The notes beneath the pieces were generated by a model, which was not told the origin of the DNA, did not search any database, and saw only the letters and a program-made list of their open reading frames with translations. A program made the position numbers and the translations under genes. A DNA stretch of 64,000 nt from Huiozyma naganishii CBS 8797 (Eukaryota; Ascomycota; Saccharomycetes; Saccharomycetales; Saccharomycetaceae), in the NCBI RefSeq assembly GCF_000348985.1, contig NC_035924.1, positions 744,001 to 808,000 of the forward strand, written 5' to 3'. Every line of letters begins with the position of its first letter. Position 1 is the stretch's first letter. Of the stretch, positions 41,480 to 50,272 are shown in pieces.

Positions 41480-42171
41480 TTTTCCCAGTCTTCCTACACA
41501 AACACACAGACACTACACATCGGAGAACAGGTTCCACAGTATCCCACACAGCTACCAACCGCAACTTTGCATCACTGCTTGGTCTGCTCTGGCAATGCAC
41601 AAAAATAATATTCGGAATATGTAGAATCGAAGCAAAAAAAGAAAAATAGTAGTAGAGAGCACCACATGACATATATCCAGAAAGAGGAGGTAGCTCTTTG
41701 ACAATACGACTGTCACAGCATGTTGCGGGGATTTCGAATCCGCACACAAGGAAGGCAGTATTCCTCCCTGTGCGGATTCAGGCTTAGATATTTGTCCGGA
41801 GAGGGCCGGTATCCTGAGAGTTTGTCATTTGGGTTCGTTTTCTGTATTTTTCTCACTCCTGCTCTTGTGCAGTGCGTTTCCGTGGTTCTCCAGTTTTCGT
41901 CACTCTCTCTTGCATTGCAATATTTTCATTTTAACAATAACTGCCATCAAGTGACCTGTTGGGAGAAGTGTGCTATTCTGAGGTGAGGTGTGTGTTGAGG
42001 CTAATTTTTTACAGTATTATCGCAGTTCCTTCATTGGAGGGTTATAACACTGGGAATTTTGTAAGTGTACTGTTTTCTTTCTCTCTCTAATTTTTACTTA
42101 GTACAAGTGGTGGCTTGAAAGATATTAGTATACTCCCGCCACATCTCCTTGTCACAGTGACCAGTACGTGG
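41480..42171. other. Divergent promoter SCM3-RGT2
   Basis: About 692 bases between the starts. It holds an inverted repeat (41736-41779, listed separately). An 88-codon ATG frame at 41720-41986 reads MLRGFRIRTQGRQYSSL, like a mitochondrial presequence, then turns hydrophobic. I know no homologue, and it overlaps the inverted repeat, so it is not called as a gene. Confidence 0.4.
41736..41779. repeat. Inverted repeat, 11-bp perfect arms around a 22-base spacer
   Basis: GAATCCGCACA at 41736-41746 is matched by its exact reverse complement at 41769-41779. Inside the spacer, AGGAA (41749-41753) can pair with TTCCT (41761-41765), so a longer, imperfect hairpin is possible. It is about 390 bases before RGT2. 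It might be a palindromic protein site or RNA hairpin. Confidence 0.7.
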
Positions 42172-44541
42172 ATGGCAAGCAATTTGGATGGTAATGATAG
42201 ACCAACACATACAGGTGATATGACAGATGATGATATTTATAAGCGAGATTCTGCAGAGGTGATGGAATTGCAAGATTTTAATGGCACCATGAAGAACTAC
42301 GATCTGGAGCCAGACTTCGTACACCAGCGTACACATAGCGTAGGGACTTTTGATGAGCAAGACTGTTACGATGAGGGGGATTCTGATGCTGTGTACATCG
42401 CCCAAGCAAGGGATACCCTCAACCAGCCGTTCCCGCTCCGATCCAAAGTTATGTCCTTCTGCGTGGGTCTGTTCGTTGCCGTGGGTGGATTTCTCTTCGG
42501 ATACGATACGGGGCTCATTAACAGTCTGACCGATATGCAGATGTTCCAGAAGAATATGGCCCCAGATCATACTTCATTCACGAATAGCGAGTTTTCCATT
42601 CTTGTATCGTTCCTCTCCCTGGGGACATTTTTTGGCGCCTTGGTCGCTCCATGGATAGCAGGGAAATATGGGAGAAAGCCAACCATCATATTCTCAACAG
42701 CAGTTATCTTCACCATCGGGAACTCGTTGCAAGTGGCGGCACATTCATTGAGGCTGTTGGTGGCAGGACGTGTCATATCAGGTTTTGGGATTGGCATCAT
42801 ATCCGCTGTGGTGCCGTTATACCAAGCAGAGGCAGCGGAGAAAAGTTTAAGAGGCGCCATTATTTCAAGTTACCAGTGGTCCATCACAATTGGACTGTTG
42901 ATCTCGAATGCGGTCTCTCAAAGAACTTATGGGATGCAGACAGCTGCAGCCTATAGGATACCCATTGGATTACAGTACGTCTGGTCTGCTATCCTCGCCG
43001 TGGGGATGGTTTTCTTACCAGAATCTCCCAGATTCTACGTTTTAAAGGACCAGTTAATTAAAGCTGGCAAATCGTTATCGTTTCTGAGGGGGGTCCCTAT
43101 CGAGGACCCACGGTTACTGGAGGAATTGGTGGAGATCAAGGCAACCTACGATTACGAGGCCTCCTTTGGTCGGTCGAGTATCTGGGATTGTTTCAGATCA
43201 AGCGAGAACAGGCCGAAACAAGAACTGAGAATGTTCACTGGTATCGCTATCCAGGCTTTCCAGCAATTCTCCGGCATTAACTTCATATTCTACTACGGTA
43301 GCACCTTTTTTAAGAACACGGGCATCAACAACCATTTCACGGTGTCCCTAATCACGTACGCGGTTAACGTTGCATTCAATGTCCCCGGTATGTTTTTTGT
43401 GGAGTATTTTGGTAGAAGAAAAGTGTTGCTAGTCGGTGGTGTGTTGATTGCAACTTCCAATTTCCTCGTTGCCATTGTGGGGACCACCTTACACACAAAC
43501 TACGTCTCCAAAATCGTCATTGCATTTGTCTGTTTCTTTATTGCATCCTTCTCGGCCTCGTGGGGTGGGGTTGTGTGGGTTATATCCGCTGAGCTCTTCC
43601 CACTTGGGGTCAGGGAAAAATGCACTGCCATCTGCGCAGCTGTGAATTGGCTGTCCAATTTTGTCTGTGCGTTAATCATTCCGTACATTATCAATACCCG
43701 CAACACGGTGCATATCTCCGCAGGCTGTCGAATATTTTTCATCTGGGGCCCGTTGAACGCACTGGGGACGATCATTGTATATTTTACCGTTTACGAAACG
43801 AGCGGGTTGAGGTTGGAAGAGATCACAGAACTGTATAGGAACTCCAAGAACTGTTTTGATTCAGTTCGGTGTAACAAGATCTTACGAGAGCGACCCATTG
43901 TCATGTCCGCGCAACCGATGGTGAACATGTTACACGACCTGCAAGCGAGAAACACGCACGATCACCCTCGACCAAGTGTGTCACCTTCGGCGGCCATCCC
44001 ACGTAACAGCATTCATGGAGGTGCGCCATTTGGCAGAGCACCTGATCGTATGAGCCTCTCAACGGATGACGTTGATCCGCACTTCTCGCACTCGTTGTAC
44101 AGACGCCACAGCAAACAGTCCCAAGATGGCAACTATGCAACGGAGGCCCAGTTCGAAGAGGAGGATCTAGGCCAATCCAAGGACCTTGACATCACTCAGA
44201 ACATTGTTGATTTGGGTAACGGGCTGGGTTTAAACACTTACAAACGCGGGCCGCCATCCATATTAACGGAATCGAGCATTGATGATGGAGACCTCTCGTA
44301 CACGGGCGACTCGGCGACCGATGGGAAACACTCCACCACTGTCAACGAGTACATGGCGAATCTTACATCGTCAACCGCCAGCAACGGGGCCAGCAGTTAC
44401 AGCTCTTTTTACGCTAACCATAGGAAAACTGGGGACACCTCCAGTGGCCAAAGCGAGGTGGATTGGTCTCAATTCCTTTCCCACCGCTCGGAAGCATCCT
44501 CTTCGCGTAACACAGCCGAGGACCCAGGAACTCAGGAATAG
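42172..44541 (+). CDS. RGT2: RGT2/SNF3-type glucose sensor
   Basis: Rgt2 and Snf3 are plasma-membrane glucose receptors with a transporter fold that signal through Mth1/Std1 to release Rgt1 repression of HXT genes. The first ATG at 42172 gives 789 residues (763 for Rgt2). A sugar-transporter core of 12 membrane segments has [26 protein letters not shown] and [13 protein letters not shown]. Arg227 in EKSLRGA is the residue whose change to Lys gives constant signalling in the S. cerevisiae sensors. The long cytoplasmic tail (about 220 residues) bears one [18 protein letters not shown] motif, as in Rgt2, whereas Snf3 has two repeats. Order SCM3-RGT2-ARF2 matches YDL139-137. Confidence 0.94.
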   Translation: MASNLDGNDRPTHTGDMTDDDIYKRDSAEVMELQDFNGTMKNYDLEPDFVHQRTHSVGTFDEQDCYDEGDSDAVYIAQARDTLNQPFPLRSKVMSFCVGLFVAVGGFLFGYDTGLINSLTDMQMFQKNMAPDHTSFTNSEFSILVSFLSLGTFFGALVAPWIAGKYGRKPTIIFSTAVIFTIGNSLQVAAHSLRLLVAGRVISGFGIGIISAVVPLYQAEAAEKSLRGAIISSYQWSITIGLLISNAVSQRTYGMQTAAAYRIPIGLQYVWSAILAVGMVFLPESPRFYVLKDQLIKAGKSLSFLRGVPIEDPRLLEELVEIKATYDYEASFGRSSIWDCFRSSENRPKQELRMFTGIAIQAFQQFSGINFIFYYGSTFFKNTGINNHFTVSLITYAVNVAFNVPGMFFVEYFGRRKVLLVGGVLIATSNFLVAIVGTTLHTNYVSKIVIAFVCFFIASFSASWGGVVWVISAELFPLGVREKCTAICAAVNWLSNFVCALIIPYIINTRNTVHISAGCRIFFIWGPLNALGTIIVYFTVYETSGLRLEEITELYRNSKNCFDSVRCNKILRERPIVMSAQPMVNMLHDLQARNTHDHPRPSVSPSAAIPRNSIHGGAPFGRAPDRMSLSTDDVDPHFSHSLYRRHSKQSQDGNYATEAQFEEEDLGQSKDLDITQNIVDLGNGLGLNTYKRGPPSILTESSIDDGDLSYTGDSATDGKHSTTVNEYMANLTSSTASNGASSYSSFYANHRKTGDTSSGQSEVDWSQFLSHRSEASSSRNTAEDPGTQE

Positions 44542-44970
44542 TAACCCCATCCAGCGTGCCCACACTATCTCCTCCCCTCTTTTCCCAATACATAGACACA
44601 TACATTTTTATATACACATTATCTATTCTTAATGCTCAATAGTCACCAATATCTTCTCGGGCTCAAGGACGTGGGACCCCTGTGGGGGAGCTAACCCATC
44701 TCTTACGTGTCAACTGAGGGTACTTTGCACCGCCTTATGCCAAGTTCCTATTGTCTGTTTGTTTGTTTTAACTACGCCAAAAAAAAACTGCGAAAAAGAA
44801 ATTGTGTGTTGAAGAAAAGAAAAATTTTTGATAAAAAGGAATTTCATCATTGAGCAACGTTGTTTATTTCTGGCCAACACTGTGATCTATTCTAAGTTCT
44901 CTCTCGCTTCAGCTGCAGTAGAGGGATTTTAGCTCAATCACGGTAAGCAACAAACACAGAGTTATTGAGA
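44542..44970. other. RGT2-ARF2 intergenic region
   Basis: These 429 bases hold the RGT2 3' end and ARF2 promoter, with an A/T-rich stretch around 44775-44850. A GC-rich patch near 44670-44690 (GTGGGACCCCTGTGGGGGAG) could form a short stem. No gene was recognised. Confidence 0.45.
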
Positions 44971-45546
44971 ATGGGTTTATTTGCATCCAAGTTGTTCAGC
45001 AACCTGTTTGGTAACAGGGAAATGCGTATTCTTATGGTGGGTCTTGACGGTGCTGGTAAGACCACTGTTCTGTACAAGCTGAAGCTTGGTGAGGTGATCA
45101 CCACGATCCCAACCATTGGTTTCAATGTCGAGACCGTCCAGTACAAGAACATTTCGTTCACCGTCTGGGATGTCGGTGGACAGGACAGAATCAGATCGTT
45201 GTGGAGACATTACTACAGAAATACCGAGGGTGTTATCTTTGTTGTTGACTCCAACGACAGATCGCGTATCGGCGAGGCCAGAGAGGTCATGCAGAGGATG
45301 TTGAACGAGGACGAATTGAGAAACGCCGTCTGGTTGATTTTCGCTAACAAGCAGGATCTGCCAGAAGCCATGTCCGCTGCTGAAATCACGGAAAAATTGG
45401 GTCTACATTCCATCAGAAACCGCCCATGGTTCATCCAAGCTACGTGTGCCACGTCCGGTGAAGGTCTGTACGAAGGTTTTGGAATGGTTGAGCAACAACT
45501 TGAAGAACCAATCCTAAGCAGGCTGTCTGGAAACCGAAGAAAGTAA
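44971..45546 (+). CDS. ARF2: ARF2/ARF1 homologue, ADP-ribosylation factor GTPase, C-terminus frameshifted
   Basis: Arf GTPases recruit coats (COPI, clathrin adaptors) to Golgi membranes after exchange of GDP for GTP. From ATG 44971 the sequence is typical Arf: Gly2 for myristoylation, GLDGAGKTT, the switch [21 protein letters not shown] and CATSGEG. After residue 169 the frame runs into [12 protein letters not shown] and ends at 45546 (191 residues), unlike any Arf. In the adjacent frame the usual ending ([10 protein letters not shown]) is present with TAA at 45515-45517. One extra T in the run 45477-45480 explains it; without it the protein is exactly 181 residues, the family length. This is likely a sequence error but may be a real lesion. 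The gene name follows synteny (YDL137W); Arf1 would look the same. Confidence 0.93.
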   Translation: MGLFASKLFSNLFGNREMRILMVGLDGAGKTTVLYKLKLGEVITTIPTIGFNVETVQYKNISFTVWDVGGQDRIRSLWRHYYRNTEGVIFVVDSNDRSRIGEAREVMQRMLNEDELRNAVWLIFANKQDLPEAMSAAEITEKLGLHSIRNRPWFIQATCATSGEGLYEGFGMVEQQLEEPILSRLSGNRRK

Positions 45547-46314
45547 AAAAAGAAAGAAAAGAAAAGCACGATCATGGACCCAAAGAAAATGTACCTTTAT
45601 ATCATTAGAATAGGACGGATCCAAACTCACGACTTGTCAATAGATCGCTTGTCAAGAAACATCCATCCATCTATCCCGCAACAACAAAACTAAACTGTCA
45701 CCTATCGCTCTTACATTCCTCTTATCATAAACTCAAAGTATCTGTACATTGTTGTAAGTGTATGTATGTATCAATATAGCACTTCTACTGCGGCACTGCT
45801 GGCGACGATGTAGCACCAATCCATGGGTGAGAACATGTCCCAATTGCAATTACGCCCTGAGCCACCCACAACCTCTTGGCAAGGGCAAAAGAGGACGCGC
45901 TATCGTATCAGTTGTGACGCTAATACCACCCGTACACCTTTACTTTTTAGAGCATTTTTCCCAAAAATCAAAAAATATAAAAATAGCGGAATTTTTCTTT
46001 CCCGAAACGGAAATAAGACGCCGAAACGGACAATGCGACATTATTTAGGGGTGGCCGCGTTGGCATGGCAACGACGGGTCTATTGTTTCCCGTTTGTTCT
46101 TTTTTCGGTTTTGAGTTTTTCATTTTTTCATTTTTTATTTCCGGTATCGAATCTCGAAAGAACGAGAGCAATGACTTCGTTCGTTTGTTCAGATAGTCCG
46201 GTATAGGAACTCTGCTCGTGATTCGTATATCGCGGACTACCGCGGTCTTTCTGTGCGGGTTCTTGAATTCGTTGTTTGGCGTCTTTTGGGGGGTGTTTTT
46301 AGGTGGATCGGGCC
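45518..46314. other. Promoter region of the RPL35-like gene
   Basis: About 800 bases from the corrected ARF2 stop to the next ATG. It holds a Rap1 site near 45930, then T-rich blocks near 46095-46140. In S. cerevisiae the corresponding gene has an intron right after the start codon. I looked for GTATGT and TACTAAC between the Rap1 site and 46302 and found neither, only a TTTTTAG at 46296-46302. Confidence 0.55.
45926..45938 (+). promoter_or_regulatory. Rap1-type site (CCACCCGTACACC)
   Basis: It matches 12 of 13 positions of the consensus ACACCCRYACAYM. Rap1 sites are the hallmark of ribosomal protein promoters. The distance to the ATG (about 375 bases) fits an ancestral gene with a 5' intron. 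Confidence 0.7.
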
Positions 46315-46644
46315 ATGAGTACCCATGAATTACAGACGAAGACGAAGGAGGAGCTGGAAAACTTGCTCATCGATCTGAAAAAAAGATTGTCCCTTTTGAA
46401 AGAACGGAAAAATGTTGATCCGCCCTCCCCGGGTGCGATTGAGGCTTTACGTAAGGACATCGCACAGACGTTAGTAGTCCTTAATGAACGAAACAGGGAA
46501 TTCCTCAAGCGACAATACATTGGAAAGAGGAGCCAAACGAGGGGTACGAGGCGGCGTGGTGTCCAGCGTGCCGGTGGTAAGAAACCTACCGGAAAGAACA
46601 TAACACCGTCTTCTTCGATTAATCAATTGCACTTGACGAGTTGA
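46315..46644 (+). CDS. Highly diverged RPL35-like protein, probably a decaying or repurposed ribosomal protein L35 gene
   Basis: The 109 residues align with ribosomal protein L35/uL29 (120 residues) over the first two thirds: THELQTKTKEELENLLIDLKK, then IEALRKDIAQTLVVLNERNRE and QYIGKR. Roughly half of the positions differ there, whereas L35 is nearly invariant among yeasts. The last 40 residues no longer resemble L35; the family ending FPQRKYAIKA is gone in all three frames. Codons are not the highly biased set used by ribosomal genes. The place after ARF2 and before RDI1 equals RPL35B (YDL136W), and a Rap1 site lies upstream. No intron signals were found. It may be a pseudogene in progress or a paralogue with a new role; an active RPL35 must be elsewhere. 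Confidence 0.7.
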   Translation: MSTHELQTKTKEELENLLIDLKKRLSLLKERKNVDPPSPGAIEALRKDIAQTLVVLNERNREFLKRQYIGKRSQTRGTRRRGVQRAGGKKPTGKNITPSSSINQLHLTS

Positions 46645-46907
46645 CTTGCAAGGTTGGCCTACTGAGGTTAATGCATTTGAGCGTCATCTGGAAGTAGCCA
46701 CTTTGATGCTACTCACTAAGGGAAAAGCACACATATGGTGGCAAGACAGCAGAGCCTGGACTCATCTGTAATATTGTTTCTCTTTATTCTTTGGTTACAT
46801 AAAACAATCTATGTAAGATATGACGTTATGCGTCTACTAAAAAACCGAATTGGGTAAGTGTTATGGTTCTTAGTGAATGGGGTTGGGTTGGGTTTCGCTT
46901 CCACTGT

Positions 46908-47513
46908 TTATTTCTTCACGATCTCGACCCCCCAGTTCAGAGTCAAGTGGCTTGTCTTATCGTCGTCAATGAACTTTGAAACAGCGCTGTAGTTTCCTCT
47001 GGCGAGAAACCCACTGGGCGCCTCGCTCTCTGGCAGCTCTACCTCATAGAACGGCTTGCTCTTTGTGTTGGGCGCATACGATCCCAGATGGTCATCGATC
47101 TTGTCCACTGCGATCCCGGCCTTCTTGATGTACTGCACGTACCTCAACCCCGTGATAATCTCGTGCTGTACTTTAAACGTGATCTTCAGTTTGTAAATGG
47201 AGTTCTCCTTGATCTTGTACCTCTTCGACGCAAGCTCCTTTATAGTCTGCTCGTTGGTAAGATCGAACAGGATCGGTTTCGATTCCGTGTTCACGAGCAA
47301 CTGAATCTTCTGCACAACCACTTTACGCTTGTCTCCAGCAAACTCAAGCGGCAGCACGTCGGATCCGAGCCCGAGGGACTCCTTCCACTTCGCGAGCGAC
47401 TCGTCCTCCGCATCGAGCCTCCTGTACTCGTCCACGCTTTTCTTCGCGGACACTTTGTACCCGTCCTGGTTCTGTTCCTCCTCGAAGTCCTGGAACTCTC
47501 TCTCAGCAGACAT
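46908..47513 (-). CDS. RDI1: RDI1 homologue, Rho GDP dissociation inhibitor
   Basis: Rdi1 extracts Cdc42 and Rho1 from membranes and holds them in the cytosol. The ATG at 47513 gives 201 residues (202 in S. cerevisiae). The N-terminal switch-binding arm (GYKVSAKKSVDEYRRLDAEDESLAKWKESLG, key residues KKSVDEY) is followed by the immunoglobulin-like fold. That fold has LKITFKVQHEIITGLRYVQ, LGSYAPN and GFLARGNYSAVSKFIDDD, which form the prenyl pocket. The end HLTLNWGVEI is family-typical. It occupies the position of YDL135C between RPL35B and PPH21. Confidence 0.96.
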   Translation of the reverse strand: MSAEREFQDFEEEQNQDGYKVSAKKSVDEYRRLDAEDESLAKWKESLGLGSDVLPLEFAGDKRKVVVQKIQLLVNTESKPILFDLTNEQTIKELASKRYKIKENSIYKLKITFKVQHEIITGLRYVQYIKKAGIAVDKIDDHLGSYAPNTKSKPFYEVELPESEAPSGFLARGNYSAVSKFIDDDKTSHLTLNWGVEIVKK

Positions 47514-48010
47514 TATCGCTATCCCGAAAACTCTCCACGTAGAAGCTCCGACCTTTGTGTGTTCACTGCCCAGCAGGAGCGAGATGTGGCAGCAATTGGG
47601 AGTCGGATAAAAGTTCACCTTATCTAACAGGACCTCGAGGCGATCTACCCAAAAAAATCGAATCAGGAAAAACGAACGAAAACAGGAAAAATGATACGCC
47701 GTTTCCCGGTCACGTGTGTGGACGTTTCGAGGACAGTTATCATGGGGAGGTCTGTCGCGAGAAGGTTAGTCTGTGTGGATGATGATGTTGCCATGGGGAG
47801 GTTCAAGTGCGGGTCCGTGTCCGTGGGCAAGTAGTTTTGGAAAAAAATAAGGATTTCAGTTTCAGACATCTACATACATGTGTATAGACTAGTATATATA
47901 TACGCACGCACGATGCCCTCTGCGAGATGTGTTCCGGTGGAACCAGCTGTATTGGGAGTTGGTTTGTCTGCGGGGTGTATACGTTGGGTGGTGAAGGCGT
48001 GAGGGGAGCA
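47514..48010. other. RDI1 promoter / PPH21 3' region
   Basis: About 497 bases. A Cbf1-type GTCACGTG at 47709-47716 lies about 200 bases before RDI1. Otherwise nothing was recognised. Confidence 0.45.
47709..47716. promoter_or_regulatory. Cbf1-type E-box GTCACGTG before RDI1
   Basis: A full RTCACRTG match about 195 bases upstream of the RDI1 start. Its role is inferred from the motif only. Confidence 0.45.
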
Positions 48011-49228
48011 TCACAGGAAGTAGTCCGGTGTTTTCCTGCTGACGGTGGGTTCGCCCGGTCTCACTGACGGGTCGTACTGTAGGAACTGTCTGTTGTTGTT
48101 TTCGTCTACCTCCATGATCGCAGCCTGGTTCCCGCATCTATAACAGTAGTTCGGTGCGCTGAAGATGGTGACGACGTTTTGCTGGTGGGACCAGGCGTAC
48201 CCCTCCATGACGAGCTGGTGTGCCCTCGCCACAAGCGATAAATCGTTCGTGTGGTTGAACTGTTCCGAGATATCTTGGCCGAAGGTGAACCCTGCCCCAC
48301 GCGGGGAGATCCCCCATCCGCCTCTGTCGTCTGGGTCTGACCACAGCAGGTCGCACATGGGCCCCTCGTGAGGCACCTCTTGCACCCTGTTAAGTTCGCG
48401 CACTTGGTCGACTGTCTCGATCATGGGGGACAACCCGCCGTGCAAGCAGAACACTTTGTTGTCGACCAATGCCGTGATCGGGAAGTAATCGAACAAGTCC
48501 GTGAACATTTTCCACACGTTTGCACTACCGTACTTCCTGAGACACTCGTCGTAGAACCCGTACACCTGTGTGATCTGCCGGGACTCGTGGTTCCCACGCA
48601 GTATGGTGATTCTGTGAGGGTACCTGACCTTCATTGCTACCAAGTACGAGACTGTCTCCACTGAGTAGTACCCTCTGTCGACGTAGTCCCCCATGAATAA
48701 GTAGTTCGTGTCTGGGCAGGGCCCACCTATCTTGAACAGTTCCATAAGGTCGTGGAACTGGCCATGGACGTCCCCACATATCGTCACTGGCACGTTTATG
48801 GGTTTCACGTTCTCCTCGAACTGCAGTACGTCGACAGCCATCTTGCACAGTCTCCCCACGTCGTCCTCGGACAAGTTTTCGCATTTGGCAAGTTTCTCAA
48901 TCCAGGAATCCAGCTGGTTTATACTGGAGTTGTTCAACACGAGGGGCTTCGACGACTTGTGGTCCGCTATCCCTGAGGAACCGGGCTTGAACTCGATGTC
49001 GTTATACGTGTCATCATCGTCTTCGTCGTTGTCATTACTGTTCGTACCGTGAGTGTTACTATTATGATTATTATTACTACTACTAATATTATTATTGTTG
49101 TTGCTGTTGTTATCGTTTGTGTTTGAAACCGTGTGTTGCAGCGCCGTACCAGAGTCCTCCATGATTGACGGGTTCAATTGATCCGAAACTGCGTCCTGCA
49201 TAGGGACATCCATATCTGCGTCCATCAT
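48011..49228 (-). CDS. PPH21: PPH21/PPH22 homologue, catalytic subunit of protein phosphatase 2A
   Basis: This Ser/Thr phosphatase works with Tpd3 and Cdc55 or Rts1 in mitosis, actin and nutrient control. Of 405 residues (369 in S. cerevisiae Pph21), the first 100 are variable, with an Asn/Ser run ([15 protein letters not shown]) and an acidic patch. The catalytic part has the metal motifs [16 protein letters not shown] and RGNHESR, and the late [11 protein letters not shown]. It ends in PDYFL; the terminal Leu is the methylation site. The gene is noticeably GC-rich at third positions. Pph21 versus Pph22 rests on synteny with RDI1. Confidence 0.95.
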   Translation of the reverse strand: MMDADMDVPMQDAVSDQLNPSIMEDSGTALQHTVSNTNDNNSNNNNNISSSNNNHNSNTHGTNSNDNDEDDDDTYNDIEFKPGSSGIADHKSSKPLVLNNSSINQLDSWIEKLAKCENLSEDDVGRLCKMAVDVLQFEENVKPINVPVTICGDVHGQFHDLMELFKIGGPCPDTNYLFMGDYVDRGYYSVETVSYLVAMKVRYPHRITILRGNHESRQITQVYGFYDECLRKYGSANVWKMFTDLFDYFPITALVDNKVFCLHGGLSPMIETVDQVRELNRVQEVPHEGPMCDLLWSDPDDRGGWGISPRGAGFTFGQDISEQFNHTNDLSLVARAHQLVMEGYAWSHQQNVVTIFSAPNYCYRCGNQAAIMEVDENNNRQFLQYDPSVRPGEPTVSRKTPDYFL

Positions 49229-50272
49229 TCTATACTGATATCAGAGAGGGGGGGGGAAAGGAGAGAAAGAGGTTAAAACAAAATGAAAAGAAAAAAAGGG
49301 AAAGCCGGGGATGTAAAGTGGAAACAAATGTGTGTGTATATGTTTTGCGTGTGTGCGTACGTGCGACGGGCTGTATAGTATAGAGTGTAATAGTAGTGTG
49401 GTACTGTGTTACTGTTCTGCTTGGCCGTAACGGACTGTACTACGGTCCTATATGGTTTGTGAACAAAAATTAAATAGTGAAAAAAAGGAAACGAAAAGGA
49501 AAAGAAGCGAAGGAAAAAGAAAGAAACAGAGACGCAGAGAAGGGGAAGAAGACACTGTGAGGTGCAGTGTGTGTGTGTGTGTGGTATGAGAGAGCTGTGG
49601 GGGTCGTGCTCAATGCAGTGCTGTAACAGCGTTTGGTACGTATCGATACGGCAGTGTAATTCAAGAAGACGCTGTGCTGTGTATAGCCTGTGATTCCAGC
49701 CGCTTGCTCTCTCTGTCTCACCCTGCTACCGATGCGGATCCCAAGAGCGGGTCTCCGAAAACGTGGCCGGGTAGACACAGTAGCCTCCCCCCCGACTGCT
49801 ACTACAGCACGGTATAAAAGAAGGAAAAACAGGGTAACACCAGTGCAGCGGGGTAACACCCTGGTGACAACCGGGTAACAGGAATGCGTTGGATCCGGGT
49901 AACTGCAGTCCGCGGTATGGAAAGCTGTTTACCCTGCCAGTGACCCTGTTGCCTCTCTCTTCTCTCTTTTTTTCTTCTTGTTATCGCTGTGAGAGAAGAG
50001 AGACACGCCTTGCTGGGACAGTCGGCACAACTCTGGGTTCATTGTATCTGTCTCTCTCGATATAGTCCCAGGAATACAATTGCAGTTGCACAGGTAACGA
50101 GCATAGATAGAATTTATACCCCTCAGTGCCACTCTCTGTCTCTTTTCCAGTGTTTTTACGTCACTTATCTCTCACATCCATTTCTTCTTTTTGGTTGTTT
50201 AACACTGACAACAAAGCAAGCAAGCAAACAAAGGTTAGTAAGGCTATATAGACAAGAAAGTAGTAGGAAGCT
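49229..50272. other. Divergent promoter PPH21-VMA1
   Basis: At 1044 bases this is the longest gap in the window. It has purine-rich runs after 49240, a short GT repeat near 49567-49582, the GGGTAAC cluster listed separately and a TATAAAAG at 49813. No gene or RNA was recognised. Confidence 0.5.
49831..49936. promoter_or_regulatory. Cluster of five GGGTAA/TTACCC motifs (Reb1-like)
   Basis: AGGGTAAC at 49831, GGGGTAAC at 49850, CCGGGTAAC at 49871 and 49895, and TTACCCTG at 49929 fall within 106 bases. The two CCGGGTAA copies match the Reb1 consensus; the others are one base off. The block is some 340-440 bases before VMA1 and suggests a strong nucleosome-free region. Confidence 0.6.

Noticed and set aside
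42061..42102. GTAAGT ... TACTTAG before RGT2 looking like a 5' UTR intron
   Set aside because: It would be about 40 bases, too short for a yeast spliceosomal intron, and has no branch site.
46171..46314. Possible intron for the RPL35-like gene from GTATAG at 46201 to TTTTTAG at 46302
   Set aside because: The exon would encode ten residues unlike L35, the donor is not GTATGT, and no branch site with TACTAAC-like sequence is present.
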